From Paraburkholderia phenoliruptrix (GTDB lineage Bacteria; Pseudomonadota; Gammaproteobacteria; Burkholderiales; Burkholderiaceae), in contig NZ_CADIKB010000014.1 of the NCBI RefSeq assembly GCF_902859825.1, positions 62,001 through 126,000 on the forward strand: a DNA stretch of 64,000 bases, given 5' to 3'. This document shows positions 1 through 8,704 of the stretch, in pieces. Both the position numbers and the translations under genes were made by a program. Numbering within the stretch: position 1 is the stretch's first letter; each line of letters starts with the position of its first letter. The notes below the pieces were generated by a model. The model saw only the letters and a list, made by a program, of their open reading frames with translations. It had not been told where the DNA came from and made no database searches.

Positions 1-639
1 GCGCTGCTGCCGCCGTCGCGTCATTTCGTGCCGCGGCGCGGGCTCGGCTTCACGCATCATCGCAGCGCGCTGCTGCGGCAGTTCACGCGGCCCGGCTTGC
101 CCTTGCTGTTCCTGCTCGGCTTCGTGCTGATGGGCAGCTTCGTCACGCTTTACAACTACATCGGCTACCGGCTGCTCGCGCCGCCGTATCGCCTGAGTCA
201 AACGGCGATCGGCGCGATCTTCGTCGTGTATCTGACCGGCGTGGTCGCGTCGCCGTGGTCCGGACGCATGGCCGACACGTTCGGGCGCGCACGCGTGCTC
301 ACCGCCAGTTTGCTGCTGATGGGCGCAGGTCTCGCGCTCACTCTGTTCAGTCCGCTCGCGGCGATTGTCGGCGGCATCGCATGCGTGACGTTTGGGTTCT
401 TTGCAGGTCACGCGGTGGCGAGCGGCTGGGTGGGGCGCCTCGCGAAAGAGGCCAAAGGCCAGGCCGCCGCGCTTTATCTGCTCGCGTATTACGTTGGCTC
501 GAGCGTGGTCGGGTCGTATGGCGGCCACATGTGGGCCGGTTATGGATGGGGCGGCGTGGCAGGACTGGTTGCGGCGCTGCTCGCGACGGGCATGGTTGCT
601 GCGCTGAGGTTGCGTCGGCTGGACGCGGCTCACAGTTGA
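1..639 (+). CDS. MFS transporter, C-terminal part (5' end outside window)
   Basis: The frame is open from base 1, so the gene begins before the window; a GTG at base 28 is internal. About 210 residues remain. They carry roughly five or six hydrophobic segments and, between two of them, a Gly-Arg-Met-Ala-Asp...Gly-Arg-Ala-Arg loop, which is the hallmark loop of the Major Facilitator Superfamily. The overall look is that of YnfM/arabinose-efflux-type drug:proton antiporters of the inner membrane. Substrate cannot be told from the sequence. The gene ends with TGA, followed by about 290 bases without a convincing gene before the next start. Confidence 0.85.
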   Translation, partial: ALLPPSRHFVPRRGLGFTHHRSALLRQFTRPGLPLLFLLGFVLMGSFVTLYNYIGYRLLAPPYRLSQTAIGAIFVVYLTGVVASPWSGRMADTFGRARVLTASLLLMGAGLALTLFSPLAAIVGGIACVTFGFFAGHAVASGWVGRLAKEAKGQAAALYLLAYYVGSSVVGSYGGHMWAGYGWGGVAGLVAALLATGMVAALRLRRLDAAHS

Positions 640-932
640 GCCCGATCTAAGCGACGGTGGTCAATCGCCACCATCCGCGCTGCATCGAAAGTCGATAAAA
701 AGAAAGGACTGCGTAAGCAAACGCTTCACTTTTTAACGCGTGCTTTGCTGCGTCGCGACAACGACGCCAAGCCTTACAGGCGCTGGCTTCTGCGGCTTGC
801 GAATCAGCGCCGGCACGCTCGCCGACGCACCAACGCCGCGTCACGCGTCACCTATACTCAAATCGCGCGTTCGCAGCGCACGGCTCGCAAACCGAGCCGC
901 TGCCTTCGCGGCCGATACAAAAGGAGACGAGT

Positions 933-1118
933 ATGACGACCTACTTCACGATTGGCGACTTCATTCTGGTCATTCCGATGGCGCTGGCGGGGGCGCTATT
1001 CGTGGGCGCGCTGCCTTGCAAGACGGAATTGCGGCACAACGCGCTGCGCGTGCTGGGTGCGCTGCTCGGTGTCGTGTTCGCCGTCGTGCTGGTCGAAGGC
1101 TTGCCCGCGCTCGTCTAG
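933..1118 (+). CDS. small inner-membrane protein, function unknown
   Basis: A 61-residue protein with a good ribosome-binding site (AAGGAG about 7 bases before ATG) and a terminator directly after the stop, which together make it a credible single-gene transcript. Two hydrophobic stretches (about residues 9-27 and 41-58) flank a short polar loop containing Lys-Thr-Glu-Leu-Arg-His, so it probably crosses the membrane twice. I do not recognise a family. The tight packing between a SD site and a terminator is the main support that it is real. Confidence 0.7.
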   Translation: MTTYFTIGDFILVIPMALAGALFVGALPCKTELRHNALRVLGALLGVVFAVVLVEGLPALV

Positions 1119-1121
1119 CGA

Positions 1122-1150
1122 AAAAGCCGCCTGTCCGGCGGCTTTCTTTT
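1122..1150. terminator. bidirectional rho-independent terminator
   Basis: A stem AAAAGCCGCC/GGCGGCTTT with loop TGTCC is followed by TTTCTTTT on the plus strand and has an A-run on its left side. It sits between the small membrane protein (plus strand) and the 3' end of the aldo/keto reductase (minus strand), so it can stop both transcripts. Confidence 0.85.
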
Positions 1151-1178
1151 CATCTGCGTGGCGGCAGCGTCGCGGGAA

Positions 1179-2222
1179 TCAGATCGCCTGATCCGTCGAC
1201 GGTTTCTCCCACAGGTTGATGCCGCCTTCCGTTGCATAGCGGTCGATTTCCGCGAGTTCGTCTGCCGAGAACGCCAGGTTCTTCAACGCGCCGACGTTTT
1301 CGCGCACCTGCTCGGCACGGCTCGCGCCGATCAGCACAGAGGTCACGCGCGGATCGCGCAACGCCCACGCCAACGCCATTTGCGCGAGGCTTTGTCCGCG
1401 ACGCTGCGCGATCTCATTGAGCTTGCGTACGTGCTCGATATTCTCCGCGCTCAAATGCTCCTGCTTGAGCGACCCGCCGCCCGGCTTGTTGACGCGCGCG
1501 TCCTGCGGCACGCCGTTCAGATACTTGCCGGTGAGCAGACCCTGCGCGAGCGGCGTGAACGCAATCGTGCCCGCGCCCACCTGTTCCAGCGTGTCGAGCA
1601 GTTCACGTTCAATCCAGCGATTGAGCATGTTGTACGCGGGCTGATGGATCAGCAGCGGCACCTTGTACTCAGCCAGCAGCTTCGCCATTTCGAGCGTCTT
1701 GCTCGCCGAATACGACGAAATGCCGATGTAGAGCGCCTTGCCCTGCTGCACGGCGCTCGCCAGCGCGCCGGCGGTTTCCTCGAGCGGCGTGTTCGCGTCG
1801 AAGCGGTGCGAATAGAAAATGTCGACGTAGTCGAGGCCCATGCGCTTCAGGCTCTGGTCCAGACTCGCGAGCACGTACTTGCGCGAACCGCCGCCTTGTC
1901 CATACGGACCCGGCCACATATCCCAACCGGCCTTCGACGAAATCAGCAGTTCGTCGCGATACGGCTTGAAGTCGTCCTTGAAGTGGCGGCCGAAGTTGGT
2001 TTCGGCGCTGCCATACGGCGGGCCGTAATTATTCGCCAGATCGAAATGCGTGATGCCGAGGTCGAAAGCCGTGCGCAGAATCTCGCGTTGGGTGGAAAGC
2101 GGTGTCGTGTCGCCGAAGTTGTGCCACAAGCCGAGCGACAGCGCGGGGAGTTTGAGCCCCGTCTTGCCGCACACGCGGTACTGCATGTCCGAATAGCGTT
2201 CTGAAGCTGCTTCGTAAGCCAT
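1179..2222 (-). CDS. aldo/keto reductase, YghZ/Gpr-like
   Basis: A 347-residue NADPH-dependent aldo/keto reductase. The catalytic tetrad is visible as Asp61, Tyr66 (in Asn-Asn-Tyr-Gly), Lys97 (Ser-Ser-Lys-Ala-Gly) and His139 (Tyr-Ser-His-Arg). The long insert with GPYGQGGGSRKY and the region Gly-Ala-Ser-Arg near the C-terminus match the AKR14/YghZ group, known in E. coli to reduce L-glyceraldehyde 3-phosphate and methylglyoxal. The frame stays open upstream, but ATG at 2222 is preferred because it has an AAGGA site at the right distance and gives the family's normal length. It is divergent from the DUF3185 gene. The true substrate here is inferred from the family only. Confidence 0.92.
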   Translation of the reverse strand: MAYEAASERYSDMQYRVCGKTGLKLPALSLGLWHNFGDTTPLSTQREILRTAFDLGITHFDLANNYGPPYGSAETNFGRHFKDDFKPYRDELLISSKAGWDMWPGPYGQGGGSRKYVLASLDQSLKRMGLDYVDIFYSHRFDANTPLEETAGALASAVQQGKALYIGISSYSASKTLEMAKLLAEYKVPLLIHQPAYNMLNRWIERELLDTLEQVGAGTIAFTPLAQGLLTGKYLNGVPQDARVNKPGGGSLKQEHLSAENIEHVRKLNEIAQRRGQSLAQMALAWALRDPRVTSVLIGASRAEQVRENVGALKNLAFSADELAEIDRYATEGGINLWEKPSTDQAI

Positions 2223-2433
2223 TGCTGGTGTCCTTGAGGGTGATGTCGCCCGGTCATGTCGGGCTGGGGCAATCGCATGCTGCGGGAGGCGTGCTGCTGT
2301 GAGTGTGTTTTTATGTGCGGCCAGACCGCTATGGTAGCCAATCGACGCAAGCCGTGCAGGCCAGCGCCCCACGGGATGGACGCGGGCTTGCACCTCCCCT
2401 ACACTTTCGCCGATCAGATTGACGGAGCGTTAA

Positions 2434-2640
2434 ATGACGAAGGCGATTTCGATTGCACTGATTGTCGGCGGCGTATTGCTGCTGTATTTCGGCGGGCAGG
2501 CGTTCAACTCGGTGAGCAGCGACGTCTCGCGCGTCTTTACCGGCTCGCCGTCGAACAAGGCGATCATGCTGATCGTGGGCGGCGTGGTGGCCACGCTCGC
2601 GGGCATTACGGGCATGGCGCTGTCGGGGCGCAAGCGCTAG
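2434..2640 (+). CDS. DUF3185 family small membrane protein
   Basis: 68 residues with two hydrophobic segments (about 5-24 and 43-62) separated by a polar loop, and ending in Gly-Arg-Lys-Arg, consistent with a two-span inner-membrane protein with both ends in the cytoplasm. Length and pattern (IALIVGGVLLLYFGGQ, then MLIVGGVVATLAGI) match DUF3185, an uncharacterised family common in proteobacteria. A weak GGAG-like site (ACGGAGCG) lies before the ATG. No functional context is provided by the neighbours. Confidence 0.8.
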   Translation: MTKAISIALIVGGVLLLYFGGQAFNSVSSDVSRVFTGSPSNKAIMLIVGGVVATLAGITGMALSGRKR

Positions 2641-2763
2641 ACAGTGAAGGCGGCGGTGCTGTCACGCGCGCCGCGTAGGCGCATGACTGCATGTTCGGCT
2701 TGCACAGCACGCGCCGCAAAAAGAAGTAGCAACCGAGAAGGTAGCCGTTAAGCGCAGCCGCGC

Positions 2764-3525
2764 TCAGAATGCAATTTCAGGTTTCGCCGCCGACCGCGTT
2801 CCCGGCAACGGCACATTGCTCGCGCCGTGATAGGTGAACACCAGCGAAAACTTCACCTGATCGCTCAGATTCTTGCCCGCCGAGTGCAGCGTGTTGCAGT
2901 GGAAAAAAACCACGTCGCCGGCTTTCAGTTCGGGCGATACCGCCGCGCGAATCCACGCCTGGTTTTCCTCGAGGTCGGAGCGGAAGAACTTGGCCTCGTC
3001 GAAGCGCTCGCCGGTGAAGGCGGCGCTATGCGAGCCGGGCACGAACCACAGCGCGCCGTTGTCGACGGTTTCATTGCCAAGCGCGAGCCATACCGAAACC
3101 AGATCGTCGCGCTCGAACGACCAGTAACGCACGTCGCGGTGCCAGCCGGTCAGGCTGCCGTACGCCGGGTGCTTCGTCATCATGCAGTTGTGATGCGCGC
3201 GCGACAGGCGCGGCTCTTCGCCAAAATACAGCTCCGTCCAGCCGCGAATTTCCGGAGCCGTCGCCCACTCTGCGAAGCTGCGGTCGCGTCCATAGGCGTC
3301 CAGCAGGCGCCGCACGGTATGACCGCCGGGCGCGAGTTTCGACGACGGCGCACCGGGATATTGCAGATCCGCTTCGAACTCGATCGGCGCGGCAGCTTCT
3401 TCCAGCTGACGTTGCGCGACCTGTTTCATTTCCTCGCACCGTTCGGCCGACACGAGGCCCGGCACGACGACAAAGCCCTGCTCGCGCAGTGTGTGAATCT
3501 GCTCTTTCTTCGAATGGAGTGACAT
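2764..3525 (-). CDS. phytanoyl-CoA dioxygenase (PhyH) family protein
   Basis: A 253-residue Fe(II)/2-oxoglutarate-dependent oxygenase of the PhyH family. The double-stranded beta-helix metal triad is visible as His129-x-Asp131 (Trp-His-Arg-Asp) and His214 (Asn-Thr-Leu-His-Ser-Ala-Gly). The usual 2-oxoglutarate-binding Arg after the distal His is not obvious; Lys225 lies near that place, which may alter co-substrate binding or just reflect my hand alignment. Substrates in this family range from phytanoyl-CoA to ectoine and small alkaloids, so none is assigned. It stands alone, convergent with the upstream DUF3185 gene. Confidence 0.88.
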   Translation of the reverse strand: MSLHSKKEQIHTLREQGFVVVPGLVSAERCEEMKQVAQRQLEEAAAPIEFEADLQYPGAPSSKLAPGGHTVRRLLDAYGRDRSFAEWATAPEIRGWTELYFGEEPRLSRAHHNCMMTKHPAYGSLTGWHRDVRYWSFERDDLVSVWLALGNETVDNGALWFVPGSHSAAFTGERFDEAKFFRSDLEENQAWIRAAVSPELKAGDVVFFHCNTLHSAGKNLSDQVKFSLVFTYHGASNVPLPGTRSAAKPEIAF

Positions 3526-4033
3526 GGTGTTCCGTGACCGTCGACTAACCGATTTTCGATTGTAAAACGGGCGCGATCATACTGCCTGCTGTTTCGCCTG
3601 CGCGTCGCGCAGTCCCGTTGATGCAGGTCGCCCAGGCTCGCACTATTTGCATGCGGCATGCCGCTTGCTCACGCACGCGGGCTGTGCAGCCGCGCACGGA
3701 AATCGTCCTGCGGCGCAGGCATTCTCCCGGGTGTCGAATGCGGCGCGGGTTCGTTAGCGCTCCGTATAAACCCTGACGCGCAGGGTAAAAACCGACTTTC
3801 GGGCGTCACGATTCACGTGTAGCCTGCACGCATGTTGATCGCTATTCCCGCCTGCTTTTGCGCCGCACCGGCCGTCGAGCCAGAAGGCGCCGTCCACCGC
3901 GCAGTGTGTCGCCGCGCAGTTCTTCACCGAATCCCGGGCTCCGGCGTCGTCCGCCGCGAGAGCGCCATTGGCATGCTTGGTGCTGCTATTGGCGCACATT
4001 TCATTGCGCGACACGCTGCCTGTTTGTAAAGCC
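3526..4033. other. intergenic region without a supported gene
   Basis: About 510 bases between the start of the dioxygenase gene and the next plausible ORF. Short open frames exist on both strands, but none has a ribosome-binding site or a recognisable product. A small hairpin ACCCTG-ACGCG-CAGGGT lies at about 3770-3785. The minus-strand promoter of the dioxygenase should be here, but I cannot pick it out with confidence. Confidence 0.5.
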
Positions 4034-4402
4034 ATGCATACTCTTCTGAGCACCCGTTTTACCCGAGCCGCCCTGAAAGCCGCTCGTCCGGCGCGCCGTC
4101 ACGTCGTCCGCGCCCTGCGTCATCACGCCACGCGCACGCGCGCGCTGGGCGAACAATGGCGCGATGCGAAAGCGGTCGACGGCTTCCGCACCTGGTTCAA
4201 CAGTTTCTTCTCCGCGTTGCGCGCGCGCGGCGCCTCACGCCGCTTCTCGCTGCGCACACTGCTGCGCAAGCCGACGCCGCTGCGTCTGAGCGCCACGCAG
4301 CGCGCCCCGGCCGCCAGGTCGCAAAGCGCGAGCCGCCGTCCGCGTCGCATGTCGACGAACGGCAGCACCGGCTGGTTTGCGTTCGCGTTCGCGAGCCGTT
4401 AA
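4034..4402 (+). CDS. hypothetical small, very basic protein
   Basis: 122 residues, extremely rich in Arg (with Ala, Ser and Thr) and poor in acidic residues, with no hydrophobic segment. Codon third positions are mostly G or C, like the neighbouring genes, and the frame ends about 100 bases before a strong terminator; those two facts favour a real gene. Against it, the ribosome-binding site is weak (GTAAAG) and no family is recognised. A basic protein like this could bind nucleic acid, but that is only composition-based. It lies convergent with metK. Confidence 0.45.
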   Translation: MHTLLSTRFTRAALKAARPARRHVVRALRHHATRTRALGEQWRDAKAVDGFRTWFNSFFSALRARGASRRFSLRTLLRKPTPLRLSATQRAPAARSQSASRRPRRMSTNGSTGWFAFAFASR

Positions 4403-4507
4403 ACAGCGCTTTCCCTCGCGCGCGTGATGGACGCGCCGGCTTGGCGCGGCTGACGGCGCGACGTCGGGTGTTGCCAGACGCGAAGCGACACGAAACCGGA
4501 AACCCAT

Positions 4508-4546
4508 AAAAAAACCCCGCCTGGCGCAAGCCGGCGGGGTTTTTTG
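4508..4546. terminator. bidirectional terminator downstream of metK
   Basis: AACCCCGCC and GGCGGGGTT form a GC-rich stem flanked by an A-run on the left and TTTTTT on the right, so it works in both directions. It lies 25 bases after the metK stop codon and also ends any plus-strand transcript from the basic ORF. Confidence 0.9.
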
Positions 4547-4570
4547 CACTGAAGCAGTCTGCGCCTCGCG

Positions 4571-5761
4571 TTAATCCGCCAGCGCGGCGACCGGCTCCGT
4601 ACCGGCGGCTTCCGCGAGCGCCAGCGCCTTGTCCGTGGCTTCCCACGTGAATTCCGGCTCTTCGCGGCCGAAGTGACCGTAAGCCGCGCTCTTCTCGTAG
4701 ACCGGACGCAGCAGGTCGAGCATCTGGATAATGCCCTTCGGACGCAGGTCGAAATGTTCCTGCACGAGGCGCGTGATGGTCGCGTCCGACACGCGGCCGG
4801 TGCCGAACGTGTTGACCATGACCGAGGTCGGCTGCGCGACGCCGATGGCGTACGACACCTGGATCAGGCAGCGCGACGCGAGGCCCGCGGCCACGATGTT
4901 TTTCGCCACGTAGCGGCCGGCATACGCTGCCGAGCGGTCCACCTTCGACGGATCCTTGCCCGAGAACGCGCCGCCGCCGTGCGGTGCCGCGCCGCCGTAC
5001 GTATCGACGATGATCTTGCGGCCCGTCAGACCGCAGTCGCCCTGCGGGCCGCCGATCACGAACCGGCCAGTCGGGTTCACGAGGAACTTGATGTCGCCCT
5101 TGATCAGCTCGGCAGGCAGCGTCGGCTTGATGACTTCTTCGATCACCGCTTCGCGCAGCGTGGTCAGGTCGATATCGGGCGAATGCTGCGTGGAGAGTAC
5201 CACCGTGTCGATGGAATGCGGCTTGCCGTCGACATAACGCACGGTGACCTGCGACTTCGCGTCCGGGCGCAGCCAGGGCAGGCGGCCGTCACGGCGCAGA
5301 TTGGCCTGGCGCTCGACCAGACGATGCGACAGGTGGATCGGCAGCGGCATCAGCTCAGGCGTTTCCTCGCACGCGTAGCCGAACATCAGGCCCTGGTCGC
5401 CGGCGCCCTGGTCGAGGTTGTTGTCGTGCGCGCGGTCCACGCCCTGGGCGATGTCCGGCGACTGCTTGTCGTAGGCGACCAGCACCGCACAGCCGCGGTA
5501 GTCGATACCGTAGTCGGTGTTGTCGTAGCCGATGCGCTTGATCGTGTTGCGCGCGATCTGAATGTAGTCGACGTTCGCGGTCGTGGTGATTTCACCCGCG
5601 AGCACCACGAGACCCGTGTTGCACAGCGTTTCCGCCGCGACACGCGAGTATTTGTCCTGCGACAGGATGGCGTCGAGAATCGCGTCCGAAATCTGGTCCG
5701 CGACTTTGTCGGGATGGCCTTCGGAAACGGATTCGGAGGTGAAGAGATAGTCGTTTGCCAC
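4571..5761 (-). CDS. metK: S-adenosylmethionine synthase
   Basis: 396 residues, the usual length. MetK makes S-adenosylmethionine from methionine and ATP in the cytoplasm. Visible motifs include Gly-His-Pro-Asp-Lys near residue 15-19 (ATP/metal site), Gly-Ala-Gly-Asp-Gln-Gly in the middle and the Gly-Gly-Gly-Ala-Phe-Ser-Gly-Lys-Asp loop. I chose GTG at 5761 because AGGAGT lies 7 bases before it and the family begins at this point (Ala-Asn-Asp-Tyr-Leu-Phe-Thr-Ser-Glu); an upstream ATG at 5800 would add 13 unsupported residues. It is divergent from lpxL and has its own promoter and a roughly 160-base leader. Confidence 0.97.
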   Translation of the reverse strand: MANDYLFTSESVSEGHPDKVADQISDAILDAILSQDKYSRVAAETLCNTGLVVLAGEITTTANVDYIQIARNTIKRIGYDNTDYGIDYRGCAVLVAYDKQSPDIAQGVDRAHDNNLDQGAGDQGLMFGYACEETPELMPLPIHLSHRLVERQANLRRDGRLPWLRPDAKSQVTVRYVDGKPHSIDTVVLSTQHSPDIDLTTLREAVIEEVIKPTLPAELIKGDIKFLVNPTGRFVIGGPQGDCGLTGRKIIVDTYGGAAPHGGGAFSGKDPSKVDRSAAYAGRYVAKNIVAAGLASRCLIQVSYAIGVAQPTSVMVNTFGTGRVSDATITRLVQEHFDLRPKGIIQMLDLLRPVYEKSAAYGHFGREEPEFTWEATDKALALAEAAGTEPVAALAD

Positions 5762-5884
5762 GTTGCAGACTCCTGTTTTGTGGTTACGGTTGATGGTCAC
5801 GTAGCCAGCTCCGGGGGTCTGAAGCGGCGACGCTTTAGCGGATTACCTTACCGGCCGGCGCGAATCACATGGTCCGCGCCGCCT

Positions 5885-5923
5885 GGCTTCGCCCCGCAAG
5901 TTGTCTATTAACTCGGCGAAGCC
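5885..5923 (-). other. hairpin at the 5' end of the metK leader
   Basis: On the minus strand GGCTTCGC and GCGAAGCC form a perfect 8-bp stem, with an inner AGTT/AACT helix inside the loop. It begins almost exactly where the transcript from the adjacent promoter should start, so the metK mRNA would begin with a stem-loop. Such 5' hairpins often protect mRNA from decay. I do not recognise a known SAM riboswitch class here. Confidence 0.5.
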
Positions 5924-5926
5924 CTT

Positions 5927-5953
5927 ATTATAGCGACTTCCAATGATTGTCAC
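5927..5953 (-). promoter_or_regulatory. sigma-70-type promoter for metK
   Basis: On the minus strand a perfect TATAAT (5932-5927) is preceded by GTGACA (5953-5948) with a short 15-base spacer. Transcription would start near 5920, giving metK a leader of about 160 bases. Confidence 0.6.
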
Positions 5954-6034
5954 AGAGTGCCCACGAGTGCGGTATTACGTCAACTTCTCTGCTTTCCCTA
6001 ACCGCGTCACGCCTCGCGCCTTCCTGGAGGCGGC

Positions 6035-6919
6035 ATGCTGAGCCGCTTCGGCCCCCGGCTCGCGATCGGCCTGTTGAAACTGTTTGCCCTGCTGCCCTAT
6101 GGTTTCGTCGCCCGTCTCGGCGACGGACTCGGCTGGCTGCTCTATCAGATTCCGAGCCGGCGCAAGCGCATCGTCCACATCAACTTAAAACTGTGCTTTC
6201 CCGAGTGGAGCGACGCGCGCCGCGAGGAAGTCGCGCAAAAGCATTTCCGTCACGCGATCCGCAGCTATCTGGAGCGCAGCGTGCAATGGTTCGGCTCGGC
6301 GAAGAAGCTCGAAAAGCTGATCCAGGTGGACAGCGCGATCGACCTCACCGACCCGAACCTGCCGCCCACGCTCTTTCTCGGCTTTCACTTCGTGGGCATC
6401 GAGGCGGGCTCGATCTTTCTGAATTACTCGCTCAAGCGCCGTTGCGGCTCGCTTTATCAGCCGATGTCGAACCCCGAGCTGGAGGAAGTCGCGAAGGCCG
6501 CGCGCGCGCGTTTCGGCGCCGACATGGCAAGCCGCGCCGACAGCGCGCGCATCGTGCTGCGCTGGCTGCGCGAAAAGAAGCCGGTCATGCTCGGCGCGGA
6601 CATGGACTACGGCGCGCGCAATTCGACCTTCGTGCCGTTCTTCGGCGTGCCGACCTGCACGCTGACGGCGGTCGGCCGTCTCGCGAAAGTCGGGCACGCG
6701 CAAGTGGTGCCGTTCATCGGCGAAGTGCTGCCGAACTACAAGGGTTATCGCCTGAAGGTGTTCAAGCCGTGGGACAACTACCCGACCGGCGACGACGACG
6801 CCGACGCGCGGCGCATGAATGCGTTCCTCGAAGAACAGATTCCGTCGATGCCGGAGCAGTATTACTGGGTCCACAAGCGTTTCAAGACCCGGCCGCCGGG
6901 CGTGCCGAGCGTTTACTAG
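6035..6919 (+). CDS. lpxL: lipid A biosynthesis lauroyl-type acyltransferase
   Basis: 294 residues, close to the LpxL/HtrB family. These inner-membrane enzymes add a secondary acyl chain from acyl-ACP to the Kdo-lipid A precursor. The catalytic H-x4-D/E box is His118...Glu123 (His-Phe-Val-Gly-Ile-Glu) after an N-terminal hydrophobic anchor. A strong GGAGG lies 5 bases before ATG. It is followed closely by dapF, an arrangement usual in Burkholderiales. The chain length used, and whether it is the LpxL or LpxM position, cannot be told from sequence. Confidence 0.92.
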   Translation: MLSRFGPRLAIGLLKLFALLPYGFVARLGDGLGWLLYQIPSRRKRIVHINLKLCFPEWSDARREEVAQKHFRHAIRSYLERSVQWFGSAKKLEKLIQVDSAIDLTDPNLPPTLFLGFHFVGIEAGSIFLNYSLKRRCGSLYQPMSNPELEEVAKAARARFGADMASRADSARIVLRWLREKKPVMLGADMDYGARNSTFVPFFGVPTCTLTAVGRLAKVGHAQVVPFIGEVLPNYKGYRLKVFKPWDNYPTGDDDADARRMNAFLEEQIPSMPEQYYWVHKRFKTRPPGVPSVY

Positions 6920-6965
6920 CGCCACGGTTCGGCGCACTGGCAGGCCTGTCACTTACAATAGCGCG

Positions 6966-7829
6966 ATGAAACTGAAATTCACCAAAATGCACGGCGCGGG
7001 CAACGACTTCGTCGTGCTCGACGGCTACACGCAACCGGTCAACCTGACGCCGGCGCAGGTGCGCGCGCTCGCCGACCGTCACTTCGGCGTCGGCGCCGAC
7101 CAGTTGCTGCTGGTCGAAAAACCCACGGTGGACGGCGTCGATTTCCGATATCGCATCTTCAATTGCGACGGCGGCGAGGTCGAGCATTGCGGCAACGGCG
7201 CACGCTGCTTCGTCAAGTTCGTACGCGACAGCGGCCTGACCGATCAGCGCAGCGTGCGCGTGCAAGTGCAGAAAGGCACCATCACGCTGACCATGCAGGA
7301 AAACGGCGAGGTGCTCGTCGACATGGGCTTGCCGGTGTTCGAGCCGGAACGCGTGCCCTTCGCCACCAAAGGCCTCGAAGGACGCCGCGAAGGCGCGGAC
7401 ACGCTTTGGCCGCTCGACGTGAACGGCACGACGCGCTGGATTTCCGTCGTGTCGATGGGCAATCCGCACGCGGTGCAAGTGGTGGACGACGTCGAGGCGT
7501 TTCCGGTGCTCGTCGAAGGCCCGGTGATCGAGCGGCACGCGCGCTTCCCGCAGCGGGTGAACGCAGGCTTCATGCAGATTGTCGGCCGCAGCGAAATCAG
7601 GCTGCGCGTCTATGAGCGCGGCGCCGGCGAAACGCTGGCGTGCGGCACGGGCGCGTGCGCGGCCGTGGCCGCGGGCATTCGCCGCGGACTGCTCGACGCG
7701 CCGGTGCTGGTCCATACGCATGGCGGCACGCTCACCATTTCGTGGGACAGCAACAAGGCAAGCGAACCGCTCCTGATGGCGGGGCCGGCCACCACCGTTT
7801 TTCAGGGCGAGATCGAACTGGCCGACTGA
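6966..7829 (+). CDS. dapF: diaminopimelate epimerase
   Basis: 287 residues. DapF converts LL- to meso-diaminopimelate for lysine and peptidoglycan. Both active-site cysteines are present: Cys75 in Glu-His-Cys-Gly-Asn-Gly and Cys226 in Ala-Cys-Gly-Thr-Gly-Ala-Cys. The start is taken at [14 protein letters not shown], the canonical N-terminus, although the frame is open further upstream into lpxL. It is probably co-transcribed with lpxL and the downstream DUF484 and xerC genes; dapF-DUF484-xerC order is also seen in enterobacteria. Confidence 0.97.
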   Translation: MKLKFTKMHGAGNDFVVLDGYTQPVNLTPAQVRALADRHFGVGADQLLLVEKPTVDGVDFRYRIFNCDGGEVEHCGNGARCFVKFVRDSGLTDQRSVRVQVQKGTITLTMQENGEVLVDMGLPVFEPERVPFATKGLEGRREGADTLWPLDVNGTTRWISVVSMGNPHAVQVVDDVEAFPVLVEGPVIERHARFPQRVNAGFMQIVGRSEIRLRVYERGAGETLACGTGACAAVAAGIRRGLLDAPVLVHTHGGTLTISWDSNKASEPLLMAGPATTVFQGEIELAD

Positions 7830-7921
7830 ACGTGCGCGTTCACGCGGGCCGGACCGATTCATTAACTCATTGACCGACGCGTCGCATCAAGGCGTCGTCC
7901 CGTAGTCCTTTAGCCGAAACC

Positions 7922-8641
7922 ATGAACGATCGCGAAGTCGCCGAATATCTGCTCGCCAACCCCGAATTCTTTGCCGAACACGCGGAAGTGCTCGCGACCA
8001 TCCGGCTCGCGAACCCGCACGGCAAGGCCGCAGTGTCGCTGCAGGAGCGGCAGATGGAAATGCTGCGCGACAAGAACAAGCACCTCGAACGCCGTCTCGC
8101 CGAACTGCTGCGCTACGGCCACGAGAATGACAGCATTGCCTCCAAGTTCAACCGCTGGACCATTCGCGTGATGGCGGAACGCGATCCGTACGCGCTGCCG
8201 CGCACCATCGCCAACGGTCTGCGCGAAATCTTCGACGTGCCGCAAGCGGCGCTGCGCGTCTGGGACGTCGCGGAGCAATACGCACAGGCGGACTTCGCGC
8301 GCCACGTCGGCGAAGAAGTGCGCATCTTCGCGAACAGCCTGGCGGCGCCATATTGCGGCGCGAACACCGGCTTCGAGGCAGCGCAGTGGCTCGTGCCGGC
8401 CGCCGGCGCAGCCGACGAGAGCCCGTCGGGCGGCGCTGCGCCGGAGCCGGCGCACGCCACGGAGTCGATTGCGCTGCTCGCCCTGCGCGCGCCCGAAACC
8501 GGGGAGGAAGCCTCCGCTTTCGGCCTGCTCGTCATGGGTTCCGCCGATGCTCGGCGCTTTCACGATGGCATGGCCACAGACTTCCTCACGCAGATCGGCG
8601 CGCTTGCGAGCGCTGCGCTGAGCCGTCTGTTGCCGCGCTGA
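7922..8641 (+). CDS. DUF484 family protein (GAF-like)
   Basis: 239 residues of the DUF484 family, which sits between dapF and xerC in many beta- and gammaproteobacteria. The N-terminus (Val-Ala-Glu-Tyr-Leu-Leu-Ala-Asn-Pro-Glu-Phe-Phe) and the following segment with Leu-Gln-Glu-Arg-Gln and a probable short coiled coil (about residues 40-65) are typical. The rest resembles a GAF fold. An Ala/Pro-rich stretch at about residues 160-180 looks like a surface loop. Function is unknown; position suggests a link to chromosome-dimer resolution or cell-wall precursor supply, but that is only context. Confidence 0.85.
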   Translation: MNDREVAEYLLANPEFFAEHAEVLATIRLANPHGKAAVSLQERQMEMLRDKNKHLERRLAELLRYGHENDSIASKFNRWTIRVMAERDPYALPRTIANGLREIFDVPQAALRVWDVAEQYAQADFARHVGEEVRIFANSLAAPYCGANTGFEAAQWLVPAAGAADESPSGGAAPEPAHATESIALLALRAPETGEEASAFGLLVMGSADARRFHDGMATDFLTQIGALASAALSRLLPR

Positions 8642-8704
8642 GCCGCAAGTGCACGCCTCAGTAGCCAGCTGGACTTAAGCGATCTCCCGAGAAACCCGCC
8701 CATT

